DNA of 64,000 nucleotides from Pseudocercospora fijiensis CIRAD86 (GCF_000340215.1 NW_006921533.1:1596192-1660191), one strand, 5' to 3'; counted from the first letter of the stretch, positions 21,764-32,357 are shown. The notes: generated by a model not told the origin, from the sequence alone. Program-made: numbers and translations.

Positions 21764-22537
21764 CTACTCATTCCGAAGCACGAAGCGATATCGGTATGGC
21801 AACTTGTGTTGGCGAAAAGGTGCAAAGTAGCGAATCGCCGCATTGACCAGATCTCCAACAGTTACGCCACCATTTTGCTTGACTTCCTCCTCGTGGATAA
21901 CCGCAAAGCAACTCTTGTGAACCAACATGGTGACGTGCTTGACAAGCGGCCTGGCTACCGATAACGACATCCACGTGTAAGCAGTGTCTGCCTCCAGTTC
22001 TGGAACATCGAAAATGCTTGCGATTTCCAACTCTCCCTGCTTGAGTTGTGGATACGGCCGGTGCCAGGCCTGCTTCTCACGGTCGGTGTGCCAGTCGAAG
22101 ATGAATTCCGGTAGCACAGCCGGCACATGAAATGGTGATGCCTCCTCACTGCAAGCTGCTGGGACGTATAGGGCTTTCTGAAGGCGAGCAGATTCGTTGA
22201 TGACATCGCGGAATGCAGTATTTACGCGCTTCCAGATGAAAAGGTCTTGCGGACGGACATCCTCCAGTATGTGCTCGGCCAGCTCAAAGATCGCGAACAC
22301 CTTTGCAGCGCTGCTTTGGATATTGTTCTGCGCAGATCAGCACCGAGCGCATAATGTAGGCGGGAGTCTTACTTCTGTCTTGTCGCGCGCAGCAGATCTT
22401 CGCTTCTGCTTCCTGATTTCTGCCTCTGCGGTCTCGAGCGACAGGGACTCCAAGTCATCTGCAAGCAAGTCGACAGCATTGACTTCTGGCAACGGCTGTA
22501 AGTCATGCATCAATGGCGAACGTGATGGCGGAACCAT
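21764..22537 (-). CDS. F-box domain protein
   Basis: Two exons: 22537-22373 and 22327-21764, 242 residues. The 44-nt intron (GTAAGA to GCGCAG) is phase 0. The ATG at 22537 is the first in its frame. After a charged N-terminus (about 1-55) comes KVFAIFELAEHILEDVRPQD then LFIWKRVNTAFRDVINESAR, which has the spacing of fungal F-box motifs (hydrophobic start, LP-like turn, RVNxxFRDVI). The rest matches no fold I know. It carries two Trp-rich segments (FIFDWHTDREKQAWHRPYP and YTWMSL), common in the large F-box families of Dothideomycetes. Family role: substrate adaptor of SCF ubiquitin ligases through Skp1. The target is unknown. Confidence 0.72.
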
Positions 22538-23250
22538 CGCGAACTTGACGAGCCCAGAAATGGAAGTGCTTGACTCTGAAGTGAGCCTGGCAACGGCGCA
22601 AAAGTCAGCCGCCGATGCCAAGCACTCACATGCATGAGCGTTGCCGCGTCGCAAAGTCTCAAAATCATGGTCACAGCACACTTTGGATCATAGCATCAAC
22701 ATTGACATCGCTTGGATCTCATTAATTCTACTTAGATGCATGCGAACTTGGCAACACCGCGTGATATATCCACCCGCTTCCACGCTCTTTTGTCGCTGCA
22801 TACACATCGGCACTTCTTGGAGCTTTCAGGTAAGTACTATCATGCTTGTAAGACTCTTACAATAGAACGGTCAGACACGATTTCAGCTCTGTATCAAGTC
22901 AGCAATCGTGCTACTGGGAAGCTTACTCTTGACGAGCTCGCCAACTACAGGTATACGAATTGGCTGAACCATAGGAATCAGATCATACTGCGCGAGCGTC
23001 CAGTGCTGCAATCAAGCCTCGACTGGCAGGGAAAATGGATAAGACAGGACAAAAATCTCTCAACACCTTGGACGCTCTGGGGCTCGGCCTTAAATATCTG
23101 GATCGAAGCCGTCTAAGCACTGATTATTGATCAATCATCAACTCATTGAATTGTAAAGACAGCACTCGTGCTTTAGACTTCTGGCCCGTGTTTAGACTAG
23201 AAATACTCGTTAGTCAAAAGATTTGCAAAGGCGATGAGAAGATCCGTGAC
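22538..23250. other. Intergenic region, no supported gene
   Basis: Short frames only. No domain recognised. It borders the pseudogene cluster that starts at 23251. Confidence 0.45.
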
Positions 23251-23397
23251 TTACTTGATCTGGATCGTCTTGGTCTGCAAATACTCATTCAGACCTTCAA
23301 GACCACCCTCACAACCATACCCAGATTGCTTCACACCACCGAATGGAGTGTCCGGAGCAGGGAAGTACCAGTCATTGACCGCAATGGTTCTGATCGT
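23251..23397 (-). pseudogene. Aldehyde dehydrogenase C-terminal fragment
   Basis: The minus strand reads TIAVNDWYFPAPDTPFGGVK then QSGYGCEGGLEGLNEYLQTK and TIQIK before a TAA stop at 23251-23253. This is the extreme C-terminus of NAD(P)-dependent aldehyde dehydrogenases, with the PFGGxKxSGxGxEGG signature that lines the dimer interface. Only about 45 of about 490 residues are present, and no catalytic Cys or Glu region lies upstream. It abuts an epoxide-hydrolase relic, so it is a rearranged gene scrap. Confidence 0.75.
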
Positions 23398-23418
23398 GCT
23401 TCTCTTAGAGCAGGCTGG

Positions 23419-24112
23419 TCAAGACGAGACGGCCGTCGAGTTTAACCACCTCCCTAAGATCTCGTTGACAGCTTCCGGCTGCTCCTACAGTACCCAATGG
23501 CCAGCGTCAAGTGGATCAATAGTGATGTTGCTAAAGTATCGAGACATGTTAGCCCAGATTAGTTCCGGGAAAATAGCATCCAGACTAGTTCCTAGGAAAA
23601 GAGCAGGCATCCGAAACAGTATACTTTTAGCTCGGTTAGCATTGGATCTCTCGTCCTCCCAGTCCATCTAATACACTCTGTACCAATTGTTCGGACCACG
23701 AAATCCTTGCTTAGCGAAGTTTTCGAACCATATGTCGAGTGTTGTGAAGTTGATTAGCTGCGTTGGCTGCAACGTCGGCAGTTGATCCAGATTATACCCA
23801 TCATAAGGCGAAAAGGCACTTTGATTGTCCTGAGTTAGCCCACCGTACGCGCCATTAAGCAGGTCCCGGATCTGAGCCCGACTCTGGAAGTTGCGCTCCC
23901 AAGCAAAGTCTCGCCACTGCAATTGGTACCCGAGCAATGGATATGTCCCATTTTCAACGAACACCGAGAGATCCACCTAAGGAGTGCCCGACACTTTGAA
24001 TACCCAGGTATATGGCACGCTGACGGTGAAGAAGGCCTTGACCAGATCAGGATACCAGATTGGCATCTTGTAGGCAATGCCCACACCCCAATCATGACCA
24101 CCCACCTAAACT
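23419..24112 (-). pseudogene. Epoxide hydrolase (alpha/beta-hydrolase) relic with three in-frame TAG codons
   Basis: One minus-strand frame reads GHDWGVGIAYKMPIWYPDLV (the nucleophile motif HDWG), a cap-domain region (LLGYQLQWRDFAWERNFQS), then MPALFLGTSLDAIFPELIWA, SRYFSNITIDPLDAGHWVL and EQPEAVNEILGRWL before a final TGA at 23419-23421. These are the ordered landmarks of fungal epoxide hydrolases: nucleophile Asp, charge-relay Asp of LDA and catalytic His of GHW. The frame is broken three times, each time by TAG (near 23993, at 23668-23670 and near 23487). The last replaces an expected Trp (GHWxLWE). A probable intron acceptor precedes the nucleophile motif, and the oxyanion (HGFP) part was not found. 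It is a dead gene. Confidence 0.75.
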
Positions 24113-24880
24113 CATTACTTATATTGACAAATGGCCACATGATGCTATCCGGCAGTAAGTAATCGCCAAGAACATCGCGAGCTTGTAGGCCGTCACAGCA
24201 TGAGCACAGCCCCATAGCACCATCCGAGGAACAATAAGGCTGGCCATTGATTACTGATCGATTGAAATCTGGGCTCGTCCGAGTGTGAATGATGGCTCTT
24301 TCTGCGTGGACCACATCATCCTTTGCCCACGGCTATCGCACCAGCATTCCGGACAGAGAGTGTCCGATCGTGAGTATTACTTCAACCAGAACGGCTGTGC
24401 CATTGCCTTGAACCCACCCTCAAACAACATGATGCGATTGCTTTGGTCGAGCGGAGTTGTATACGTGGTGAGTTCGTAAGACCGTGAGCTTTGGGCAGAG
24501 AAGAGGTGCCGATGTTGATGCATTGCTTCAATGAGAACGGTCGTGCTACGGCGCTGAACAGTAGAGCAGCATGTACTGATGTGTTGGATCGACCGGCATC
24601 TGGCACTATTCTATGTCGACTGCGCAGGAGTCCAAGACGGAGTGAAACACCATCAAGTCCTGGTCTGCCGGCCCGAGAGACTCCGAGAGACCCTGAGATT
24701 GAGATCTTCTAGAAACGCGTAAGGGACAGGAAGGGACATTTGCTCGTTTCTGCACTTCACTTCACAGCAACCAACATTATTGAACGACTCTGCGACCGAC
24801 AGCAACGTCAAGCCCAAATCTGCGCGCCTTTAGTAGGGCCATAACCAACTTGATCCGTAGCATTCCCCGCGTCAGAAAAC
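24113..24880. other. Degenerate region upstream of the epoxide hydrolase relic
   Basis: No intact gene. Two similar segments of about 35 bp lie at about 24379-24415 and 24524-24559 (both reading TTCAA..AGAACGG..GTGC). On the minus strand they translate to FKAMAQPFWLK and FSAVARPFSLK, which suggests an old duplication. Confidence 0.35.
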
Positions 24881-25407
24881 ATGGACTTCTCCGACAGCAC
24901 GACGCAATACACATTAGGAATCGCAACCCTCGCCCTACTCGCCGCCTACTTCCTCCTGCAACCCACGGGTCTCGTAAAATGGCTCCAGAAGAAAAACTAC
25001 CAATACGAAGTGACATTCTCCCTATACATGCTGACACCAACCGAGAAATTCGTCTTCAGTAAGTTTGGCGCAACCCGTACGTACGTACCCCTATCTCTCT
25101 CATACTGACATTCTTTCTTTTTTCAGACTCTATCGCTTTCCTCTCCCTCTCAATGCTTACCATCGCTACGTTCATGTACCTTCCCGACCACGTCATGACC
25201 ATCAGTCGACGAACGTACTACTACTTTGCTGGTGGTGACGGCTCGGCCTCGCCCAGGTCTGCCGCGGAGAACTTGTATGGCACTGCGACGAGAGCGGCGG
25301 GATGGGCGCAGACTGCTTATCAGGCTGCTATGAATAGAACGGTGGCGGAGGTTGCGCAAGAAGTTGCGACGAACGCGGCGGAACAGGTGCCGTTGGAGGT
25401 GAACTGA
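24881..25407 (+). CDS. Serine palmitoyltransferase small subunit-like protein
   Basis: Two exons: 24881-25058 and 25127-25407, 152 residues. The 68-nt intron runs from GTAAGT to a pyrimidine-rich TTTTTTCAG. An N-terminal hydrophobic segment (LGIATLALLAAYFLLQP) precedes the conserved block NYQYEVTFSLYMLTPTEKFV then FNSIAFLSLSMLTIATFMYL and PDHV. This matches the ssSPT family (YQYxxxxxLYMLEPWExxxFNS..., then a membrane span ending in PxH). The C-terminal 60 residues are Ala-rich and helical and not part of the family core. Family knowledge: small subunits bind the Lcb1/Lcb2 serine palmitoyltransferase in the ER membrane and stimulate the first step of sphingolipid synthesis. Confidence 0.8.
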
Positions 25408-25685
25408 AGAGTCTGTGGTGTACCGATGAGAGGGAGTGCAATATGCAAAATTTAGCGGCGGTGTTCAAGAGGCGTTTTTCTTTTGCGGTATCGAAATGAC
25501 ACGGGTGTGGTCAGTAATGAGCATTTTTCGGGCATTGGGGCACAGAAGACTGGGAATTGGACAAAGTGAGATGGGTACAGCACTGGCATGCATATATGGG
25601 AGCATAACTTCAAACGCATCGCGCAAAATTGCAAAATCATTTCACGGCGCATGTCAAGGGTTCAAAATTCGTTTATTTTGTCTGC
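25408..25685. other. Convergent 3' region
   Basis: Between the SPT small subunit gene (+) and CRT10 (-). Nothing seen. Confidence 0.5.
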
Positions 25686-27691
25686 TTATACCACAACTGC
25701 CTGCAGGTCGACTGCCGAGTTTCGACTGATCTCGTAACTGAGGATCGAATGATCAGCATAAGTCAGCATTAACCGCCACCGCTTCTGCTCGTCTAGCAAA
25801 TGCTCAGTTCCCTGTATGGGGCCGGCAGCAATGCCAAGTAAAGGTGCGAATGGCCTCTCCATCTGTTCTTCTTGGGAGGCGAAAGGTACGATTCTCTCAA
25901 CCCGCATCGCATACTTGGTCTTCTTCTCGGCCTTGACATCTTGAAGGTGAGAAGGATATCGAGCTGATTTGGAAAGCTTGGTCAGAGATAAGATCATAGC
26001 TCTGCCTTTTTGGGAAGCTAGGACGACAATGCCTATGCTGGGAATGTAGGCGTTCATGTTTAACCTTTCATAGACGTTCAGCCAGGCGAATTCTTGTTGG
26101 ACGAGTTGGTGGAGAGCATTTGTGAACCCGACAGTGGGTGATGCGAAAGGATCTTCTTGCCCTCTTTGGTTCGGTGGTTGGAGCAGGTAGACGTTCCTGA
26201 CGGAGGCGTGAAGAATTGGACAGGGAAGGTCGCCACAAAAGCCGGCCTCTTGCTTGGAGAAGAGTCTCGGCTCGTTTCCATAGATCCGGCGGCCACCATA
26301 CATTGCGGAGAAGGAAGGTGAGTCTTCCGTGCCTTCGTCATCCATATCGGCATCAGCTAAGTATTCCAAATCATCATCGTCTTCAAGGTCATAATATGCC
26401 TCGAGATGTTCCTCGACATCGGAAAGGTCAAGTTCGACTCCTCCACTCTCATTGGAGTGCACTTCCGAGCTTTCATCCTGGGTCGTCGTATCCTCGGTTT
26501 CAGAAGATGTGGTGGTAGGACGCAGACGTGGACTTGACGTGGTAAGTGGACTGGATATCGATGACTGCCTATCCCGCAGCTTTCGCTTCTTGTTCGAGGT
26601 GAACTTCTCCGAGCAATCGGGTACGTGAGACACTGTGGCGCCAATATCCCATAGCTTCGAACCATGCTGGACACCCGGGAGGGTTTCATTTGACTCCAAT
26701 CCAACGGCTGCGTGGAAGCTCTTCTCCGGTATAAAAGACTTTCGGTCAAGAAAGAGGATGCCCCAACCGGAGTTGAAGCGATCATGGGAGGTGAAGTTGG
26801 CTGAAGCCACACCAAAACGGAAGGTCTGGGCTGGCTGCATGTTGTCCAGATCTATGGATCGACAGAAGCCACTAATATCAGTCGTCAGCAACCACTTGCC
26901 TTTGGGGTCGTCGCCGGTGTTGCAGAAGCATATGTGAGGAATGTTTGATGTGCCATTGAAGACCGACGCCGTGGCATCCAATTGCCGTGAGGAAGCACGG
27001 TGCGCTTCCGCATCGTTTGGAGTTGCGTCTTCCGGCTCCGCGACCAGTCCAAACTTGAAGACAGTGATGCTATGCGTGTTGGCACTGACTGCAAGTATGC
27101 GCGCTTGGGAGTGGATTGCCAATCCCCACGCCGACTTTCCAACATTGCTTTGGAAGATCGGCTTCACTTCGTCGGCTCGAGTATCAATGCGACCATGGTG
27201 CTCGGTTCGTCTTTCGATTGCTTGGAGAATGTGTCGCACGAGGAAAGCATCGACATCGCCGTCGTCTCGCACAACAGCTACGACTTCTTCGTTGCCGAGG
27301 AACTGTACGACTAGGTTATTGATCGAATGTGGATTAGTTGAATCCAAATAGCCTTGGAGTGCCGGTGTCGATGGCTGCGAGGGCACAATGAGTGCAGGCT
27401 TGGGCGGCAGTGCCTGCGTGGAGAAGTGCGGCACGTAGACATAGATCTGGCTGCTGTAAGCCACGAAGAAGAGGTTTTGCAGCTGTGATAGGCCGGTCTG
27501 GTGGCAGAGTCAGAGGCATGTTCTACAGACCGCTGCGGCATGCAAGACCGCGGTTGCACGCACCAGATTGCACCTCCATTGGGCAATGCGAGGCCCATCT
27601 TCGCAGTCGTTCCCGCGACGCCGTTTGCCAAATCTGCCCTCGTACGTCTGGACGCCCGTGGCGACAATGGACGCTTCCTGGAAGCTCCGCT

Positions 27692-27722
<31 letters not shown>
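25686..27722 (-). CDS. CRT10: Crt10-like protein (ribonucleotide reductase regulation)
   Basis: Two exons: 27722-27564 and 27497-25686, 656 residues. The intron (66 nt, GTGCGT to CCAG) is phase 0 and joins RCNL to TGLSQLQNLFFVAYSSQIYV. The family landmarks are the NNL.GLSQ..NLFFVA..QIYVY start, NNLVVQFLGNEEVVAVVRDD, SAWGLAIHSQARILAVSANT and IPHICFCNTGDDPKGKWLL, the beta-propeller pattern of Crt10. The centre (about residues 355-440) is an acidic, Ser/Thr-rich insertion. The last part again resembles WD repeats. Yeast Crt10 lowers transcription of RNR2 and RNR3. The start was placed at the outermost of five in-frame ATGs, which sit in a GCCCAT repeat. Confidence 0.8.
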
Positions 27723-27756
27723 CGCCTGCCCATCGCCTGCCCATCGCCTGCCTTGG
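27696..27756. repeat. GCCCAT hexanucleotide and CCCATCGCCTG tandem repeats
   Basis: On + there are five GCCCAT units (about 27692-27722), then three CCCATCGCCTG units of 11 bp to about 27753. On the CRT10 strand the hexamers read ATGGGC and encode Met-Gly five times, so the probable start codon lies in the repeat. Confidence 0.85.
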
Positions 27757-29104
27757 GTGTCGTCTGGCGGTGGGGATGTGTGAGGACTGACGTGCAGAGT
27801 GCAGACGCTCTGGCGAATAGCACGGAATGACGCCGGGCAGTTTCGCTGCACCGCACCTTCGCACCTGAAGAAGTGCGTCGTGATACAGCTGCTACGCGAA
27901 AATGCCACCACTTTGTTGCCTGAGTCGCGCACGGCTGCCTGCTTCTCCTTTTCGACTTCCACTTCCACTTCGACTTCACGTCCCAAAACAGCACACGGTG
28001 ATCGGAACGGGCGCACGTCTCGCCGGTTGAGGAATCCCATCAACAGGGGCCCATGCTCGGCCACGCACACCCACTCGCTGCTAGCTGAGTGTTCGCCGAG
28101 ACAATGCTGTCGTTCTGTCGAGAATGACGCGCGAGCCAAACGCCGTGCGACCATCCACATCTCCTCCTACTGGCCGCTGCGAAGAAGCTGCAATGGAGCC
28201 CGCCGTGGCCGGTGCCGTCACCAGCACCGTCACCGTCTCCGTCACCGTCACACCACCCGGCCGGTCGCATCGAGCAGACCGTCCGTTCCGCGGCCACTGT
28301 CTCTTTGCCAGCTCACTGCGGCCTGCGGGAGTCGACTGCTCGCCATCCGCTCGTCTACGCGCATGAGGCACAACTGCCGGCGCATCCAGCCCAACAATCC
28401 ACTAGAACTATCTGCTCGACTGTACATATCGCGCGGATCGCCACTCCGCCATCGCCATCGCCATCGCCATCGCCATCGCATCTCCAGCATGGTGCGACGC
28501 AGTGATGCACGTTGCAGGCGCATAGGTATGTAAGAACACCTGCTCCTGCCTGTCCTGTCTCTCATGCACATGCTCGCTAGCTGCCTCCACCGTAGCCCGC
28601 ACGCCTGTCACTGCTGGGATCTGCTCTCGTCCAATATAATTGTGCGACTTTCATGCCGTACAACCACTCATATTTCCTCCTTTTCATTGTTTAAGCGACC
28701 CTGCGGCTCCTGAGCCATTGTGTCACTTCTTCATCCCATACCGCGCTGACTGCGGCTTATTGCTGCAGCTATCACGAAAGGCAACTGGCCCGTCCAGGAT
28801 CTTCTTAGCCTTCACTCCGGTCTCGACGTCTTACTGGCCTACTGCACCGCTGGAGAGTCCGTAAAATCCTGCTCACTCCATTGCTAGCCCACCTCGAGTA
28901 CATGCAAAAGACCAAAACAGGGCTCTACGCCATCAAGTGTAACACATGAAACCGCGCATACTCCCGGCTCATACACGCTCTCAAGCATTGCCGATGATCG
29001 CGCAGAAATTAGACCTCGATATCAATCCTCGATGCCAGCATCAAAGGCATATCTCGAAGACATACTTATAGCTTCATCGCCGCCCACCCCGGAATCGACA
29101 TACT
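27757..29104. other. Repeat-dotted divergent intergenic region
   Basis: About 1.35 kb between CRT10 (-) and the gene at 29105 (+). It has several short tandem tracts: ACTTCC/ACTTCG at about 27953-27978, CACCGT/CTCCGT at about 28218-28250, and GCCATC units at about 28448-28480. Long open frames on both strands here follow from the repeats and I do not call them genes. Confidence 0.55.
28448..28480. repeat. GCCATC hexanucleotide repeat
   Basis: About five perfect GCCATC units between CRT10 and the gene at 29105. One base different from the GCCCAT repeat at the CRT10 start. Confidence 0.85.
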
Positions 29105-29776
29105 ATGCTTGATCCACACTACACATCTCCATACGATAACAAGAAACTCGAAGTCAATCTCTGGCTGCAAGACATACCATCACCCTATTCACGCATTGTG
29201 TATCCTGCCAACTACGCCCTACCTCAATCAACCATCACAAACAGTTGCATCTACGGGCCGTGCATCATGGTCCGAGCCTCAGAAAGAAGCTTGTCCAACC
29301 TTGCCAGCTCAGGCACTGTCCTACTCTTCACACCAGTCGTTCATCCAGCCGGCGCGGTTAAGGCGACCAGTAAGACCTCGACGCAGATGAACATCGACCC
29401 TTTCGAATCGCTAGGCCGTGCCCTAAGCCGCTATCACAAGCGCATTCGCCACGTGCCATACGTGCCGAGAATCGGTTTCACAGAAACACACGATGCCTTC
29501 CTCAGTCAGGCCGACGCCGTGATCGTCGTCATGTGCGAGCCAGAGACGTTCAAACACGAAGGGCTGGGCAACCAAGGCGATTTCGTGGAAAGCGCGAACG
29601 AAGCACTGAAAGAAAGTCTTGCTGGACGACCAATGAAGTATCCGTTGATCGTCATCCAATGTGGCAATCAGGAGGGGAGTTGGTGGCCCGATGCTTCATC
29701 CTTCGAGACACTGATCAAGTGTCGTTCCTATGACCAGGATATGGCGCTGGCGATTGCCAAGAGGCTATTTTCATGA
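29105..29776 (+). CDS. Hypothetical protein with a Rossmann-like segment
   Basis: Single exon, 223 residues, ATG at 29105. No signal peptide or membrane span. The middle reads RIGFTETHDAFLSQADAVIV then VMCEPETFKHEGLGNQGDFV, and later YPLIVIQCGNQEGSWWPDAS: two hydrophobic beta strands (AVIVVM and LIVIQC) with helices between them. A vague likeness to the C-terminal alpha/beta domain of GH3-type N-acetylhexosaminidases of fungi is possible, but there is no catalytic domain. I assign no function. The base composition and smooth frame argue for a real gene. Confidence 0.5.
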   Translation: MLDPHYTSPYDNKKLEVNLWLQDIPSPYSRIVYPANYALPQSTITNSCIYGPCIMVRASERSLSNLASSGTVLLFTPVVHPAGAVKATSKTSTQMNIDPFESLGRALSRYHKRIRHVPYVPRIGFTETHDAFLSQADAVIVVMCEPETFKHEGLGNQGDFVESANEALKESLAGRPMKYPLIVIQCGNQEGSWWPDASSFETLIKCRSYDQDMALAIAKRLFS

Positions 29777-30287
29777 TTCGATCACGACCAATCGATCTTG
29801 AGGATGGAATCAATTATCGGACCCGTCGAGTCGACTTTTGAGCTGGAGTTGAACTTTGATGATTTCTTTCCCTGGACGGCAGTTATGAGCACTTCTGATC
29901 TGATGCGAGCGTTTGGCATTCCATCAGCATAGCTTTTTTTTTACTGTATCATATACGCTGGAGAAGGGAATGTTGCTGCAATTTTCGTGGTGGATCGTAG
30001 TTGTTTGGAGATACCCCGATACCCTGAAGGGCAAGGCAAGGCACACTCGTTCTGGTTGGGAATGGGGTTTTGGCATTGGACCTTTTTTGCGATTCCGGTA
30101 CATAGGTATACGTAGAACGCTGCCCATACATACTTATCTTTTCGTGCATGTCAGAGGCTTCGAGGCAGGTGGAGAATTTTCTGGCTTACCTACACAAGAA
30201 TCTCAAGATTTTGGGGTATCGTATGGGTTGTCTATCATTTATCTCTTTCTGCTTCGAACAAGCTGCTACTCGAGGAGCGTTGCTTGA
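29777..30287. other. Convergent 3' region
   Basis: Between the hypothetical gene (+) and the DUF1640 gene (-). A run of T (about 29935-29942) and short unsupported frames. Nothing else. Confidence 0.5.
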
Positions 30288-31634
30288 TCAGCCGGTCGGC
30301 AAACTATCGACCACCATCTCGCCACCGTTCAACTGACTCCCACCACCATGCACCTGCCTCTCGCCCACAAACTCACTAGGCCCACTTTCCCCAGAAGAAT
30401 CTGTCTGCGTACTCCCCGACTTCATATTCGCCTTCCTCTTCCTATTCATCTCCTCCTCATGCGCAGCATCACTGAAAATTTTCAAACTTCCCACCACCAT
30501 GATCACAACAGCGAACAGCGCGGCGATCGTGCGTCTCGTCAAAACCCATCTCAAGCCCTCAACCTCAGATTTCGCATCAGCCTGCAAATCCACGGTAATC
30601 TGATAATTCAGTCTTTGAAGCTTGGCTTCTACGGAAAGTTGTTCGTTCCTCACGGCCATTTTTCGATCATCGAACATGCCTTTCAACTCGTCCTTAAGAG
30701 CTGCACTTTCTTGTCCGAGTCTCTGGGTTAGGATTTCAACTTCGTGTTGGAGTTGGTCGCGTTCTGTTCGCATTTTCTCTAGCTCGGCTTTCCGGCGCGC
30801 TGTGACTTCGGTTTTGAGCTCGGCGCAGGCTGCGCGGAAGAGGTAGGTTTCGTTTTCGACTTGGGATTTGGAGACGAGGGCTTCGCGGGCTAAGTCCATA
30901 TTCTGGGCTAGCTGAAGACGTACGGCTTTCATTGTTGTAATTGCTTGTTCTTCGGACCAGCCTGAGTCGACGAGGCGACGTACGAGGCCATAGGTGTCAA
31001 AGTGGTGAACGTAGCGAGGTGTGTCAATGTGAGGTGCTTTGTCCGACGGAGTGTGCTCGTCAAAGGTTCTGTCGGGATGCTCCTCTTCCGCCGACTGCTG
31101 GAATGAGGAGCTGGACTGCTCTTCTGCGTGCTTGCTCGGATCAGGGACGGTTTGTAGAATCGACTCTAGAGGTTTGTCCGGTGGCGCATCGGGTATGCCT
31201 GGCGGCTTTTCTGTTGGGTGAGAGCTTCCAGCATCACGCATGGGATCTCCGTGTATCTGGGACGAGAGCCCTCCATCTACTGTCGAGACATCCTTCTGCT
31301 TGGTTTTTTGCGCTTCCTTCTGGTTCTTGACCTCAACCTCGCCAGCTTGCTGAAGCTTTCCATCAATCTTGGGCAGCGCCTTCTTTTCCTCCTCGGGCTG
31401 ATCTTGCTTGGTCGGCGGACCGAGGCCTTTTCCTCCTCCCAGATGCGGTGGCGGCTCGTTCGCGGTGCCATATCGTGGCTGCTGAGGAGCTGGTCCTGCT
31501 GGTCTCCTCCGTTGCGATGTTGGGTGATAGGCACGAATGCGAACTGCAGCTCTGGCAGACCGGGCGGCAGGATTAGAAGAATCGAACCCTTTCGCCAGCA
31601 TCGGCCATAGGAAAGGCAGCCTTGGAGCGGCCAT
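30288..31634 (-). CDS. DUF1640/CCDC90 (Fmp32-like) mitochondrial coiled-coil protein
   Basis: Single exon, 448 residues from the first ATG in frame at 31634. The N-terminus is basic, rich in Ala and Arg and without acidic residues for about 55 residues, as in mitochondrial presequences. A long Pro/Glu/Lys-rich linker follows (about 60-220). The family domain starts at YVHHFDTYGLVRRLVDSGWS, continues with EEQAITTMKAVRLQLAQNMD and a coiled coil (MRTERDQLQHEVEILTQRLG), and ends in the membrane span IAALFAVVIMVVGSLKIFSD. This order is that of CCDC90B/MCUR1 and yeast Fmp32, inner-membrane proteins linked to cytochrome oxidase assembly or calcium uniporter regulation. The linker and the 65-residue tail are longer than usual. 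Confidence 0.83.
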   Translation of the reverse strand: MAAPRLPFLWPMLAKGFDSSNPAARSARAAVRIRAYHPTSQRRRPAGPAPQQPRYGTANEPPPHLGGGKGLGPPTKQDQPEEEKKALPKIDGKLQQAGEVEVKNQKEAQKTKQKDVSTVDGGLSSQIHGDPMRDAGSSHPTEKPPGIPDAPPDKPLESILQTVPDPSKHAEEQSSSSFQQSAEEEHPDRTFDEHTPSDKAPHIDTPRYVHHFDTYGLVRRLVDSGWSEEQAITTMKAVRLQLAQNMDLAREALVSKSQVENETYLFRAACAELKTEVTARRKAELEKMRTERDQLQHEVEILTQRLGQESAALKDELKGMFDDRKMAVRNEQLSVEAKLQRLNYQITVDLQADAKSEVEGLRWVLTRRTIAALFAVVIMVVGSLKIFSDAAHEEEMNRKRKANMKSGSTQTDSSGESGPSEFVGERQVHGGGSQLNGGEMVVDSLPTG

Positions 31635-32357
31635 ATTGGCCGATGCGTAGCCTGATCGCAACAGTTCTGCGAAGTGCTCTCGCTCTTGCTCGTGACTGTT
31701 TCACAAACAAATGACATCGGCGAATGACTCGGACCCTGGCCTGCGCAAGGGTCGCACCGGGAATGCGAAGGCTTCGAGTCGATTCCTCCCAGGAAGATTC
31801 ATGATCACGGCACACGATACAATACATCGACCATATCTTCTTGTGGCCAGCTACAGCCAGCAGGTCCTCACTGAACACGTTCGAAATCATTCCTCACGAA
31901 AAATCTGGCCGTTCCTGCAACGCGTACCAACAAAAGCAACTACGGCAGCATGGCCCGATACCGTCTGGAGCCGACGTGGTCTTCACAGAGGTCTTCTCGT
32001 GCAGCAGACGTATTTCAAAGCAGATGGTAGAAGTGTGACAAAGAAATGTGGGAAGTACTCCCTCTTTCTGCACTCCACGGCCCGAGACGTATGAACTTTC
32101 CCGAAATGTACCGTCCACACGGTAGAACCCACCATACGTCGTATCGGAAGTAGTCACCATTCGTAGAAGAGTCTGCTCACGAAGCATCAAAGGCTTTGAG
32201 ATCATCGAAGATGCCTGCAGCAGAGTTATGTATTTATTAGCTTCCTGTCACTGACGATGAAGACTCATATTGTTACCACCAGCACATGGCAGCAGCGCTC
32301 AAGCACATCACACTCGGGAAGGATCAAGCATAGCTAAGGCAAGCTGCTCGACACTTC
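31635..32357. other. Divergent intergenic region
   Basis: Between the DUF1640 gene (-) and the PQ-loop gene (+). Small frames without support. It holds both promoters. Confidence 0.5.

Noticed and set aside
27311..28160. Long minus-strand frames of 216-227 codons over the CRT10 start region
   Set aside because: They arise from repeats whose unit is a multiple of three. Only the part from 27722 to 27564 is kept, as CRT10 exon 1.
27799..28533. 244-codon + strand frame rich in His, Arg and Ser
   Set aside because: It crosses three simple repeats, has low-complexity composition and no family signature.
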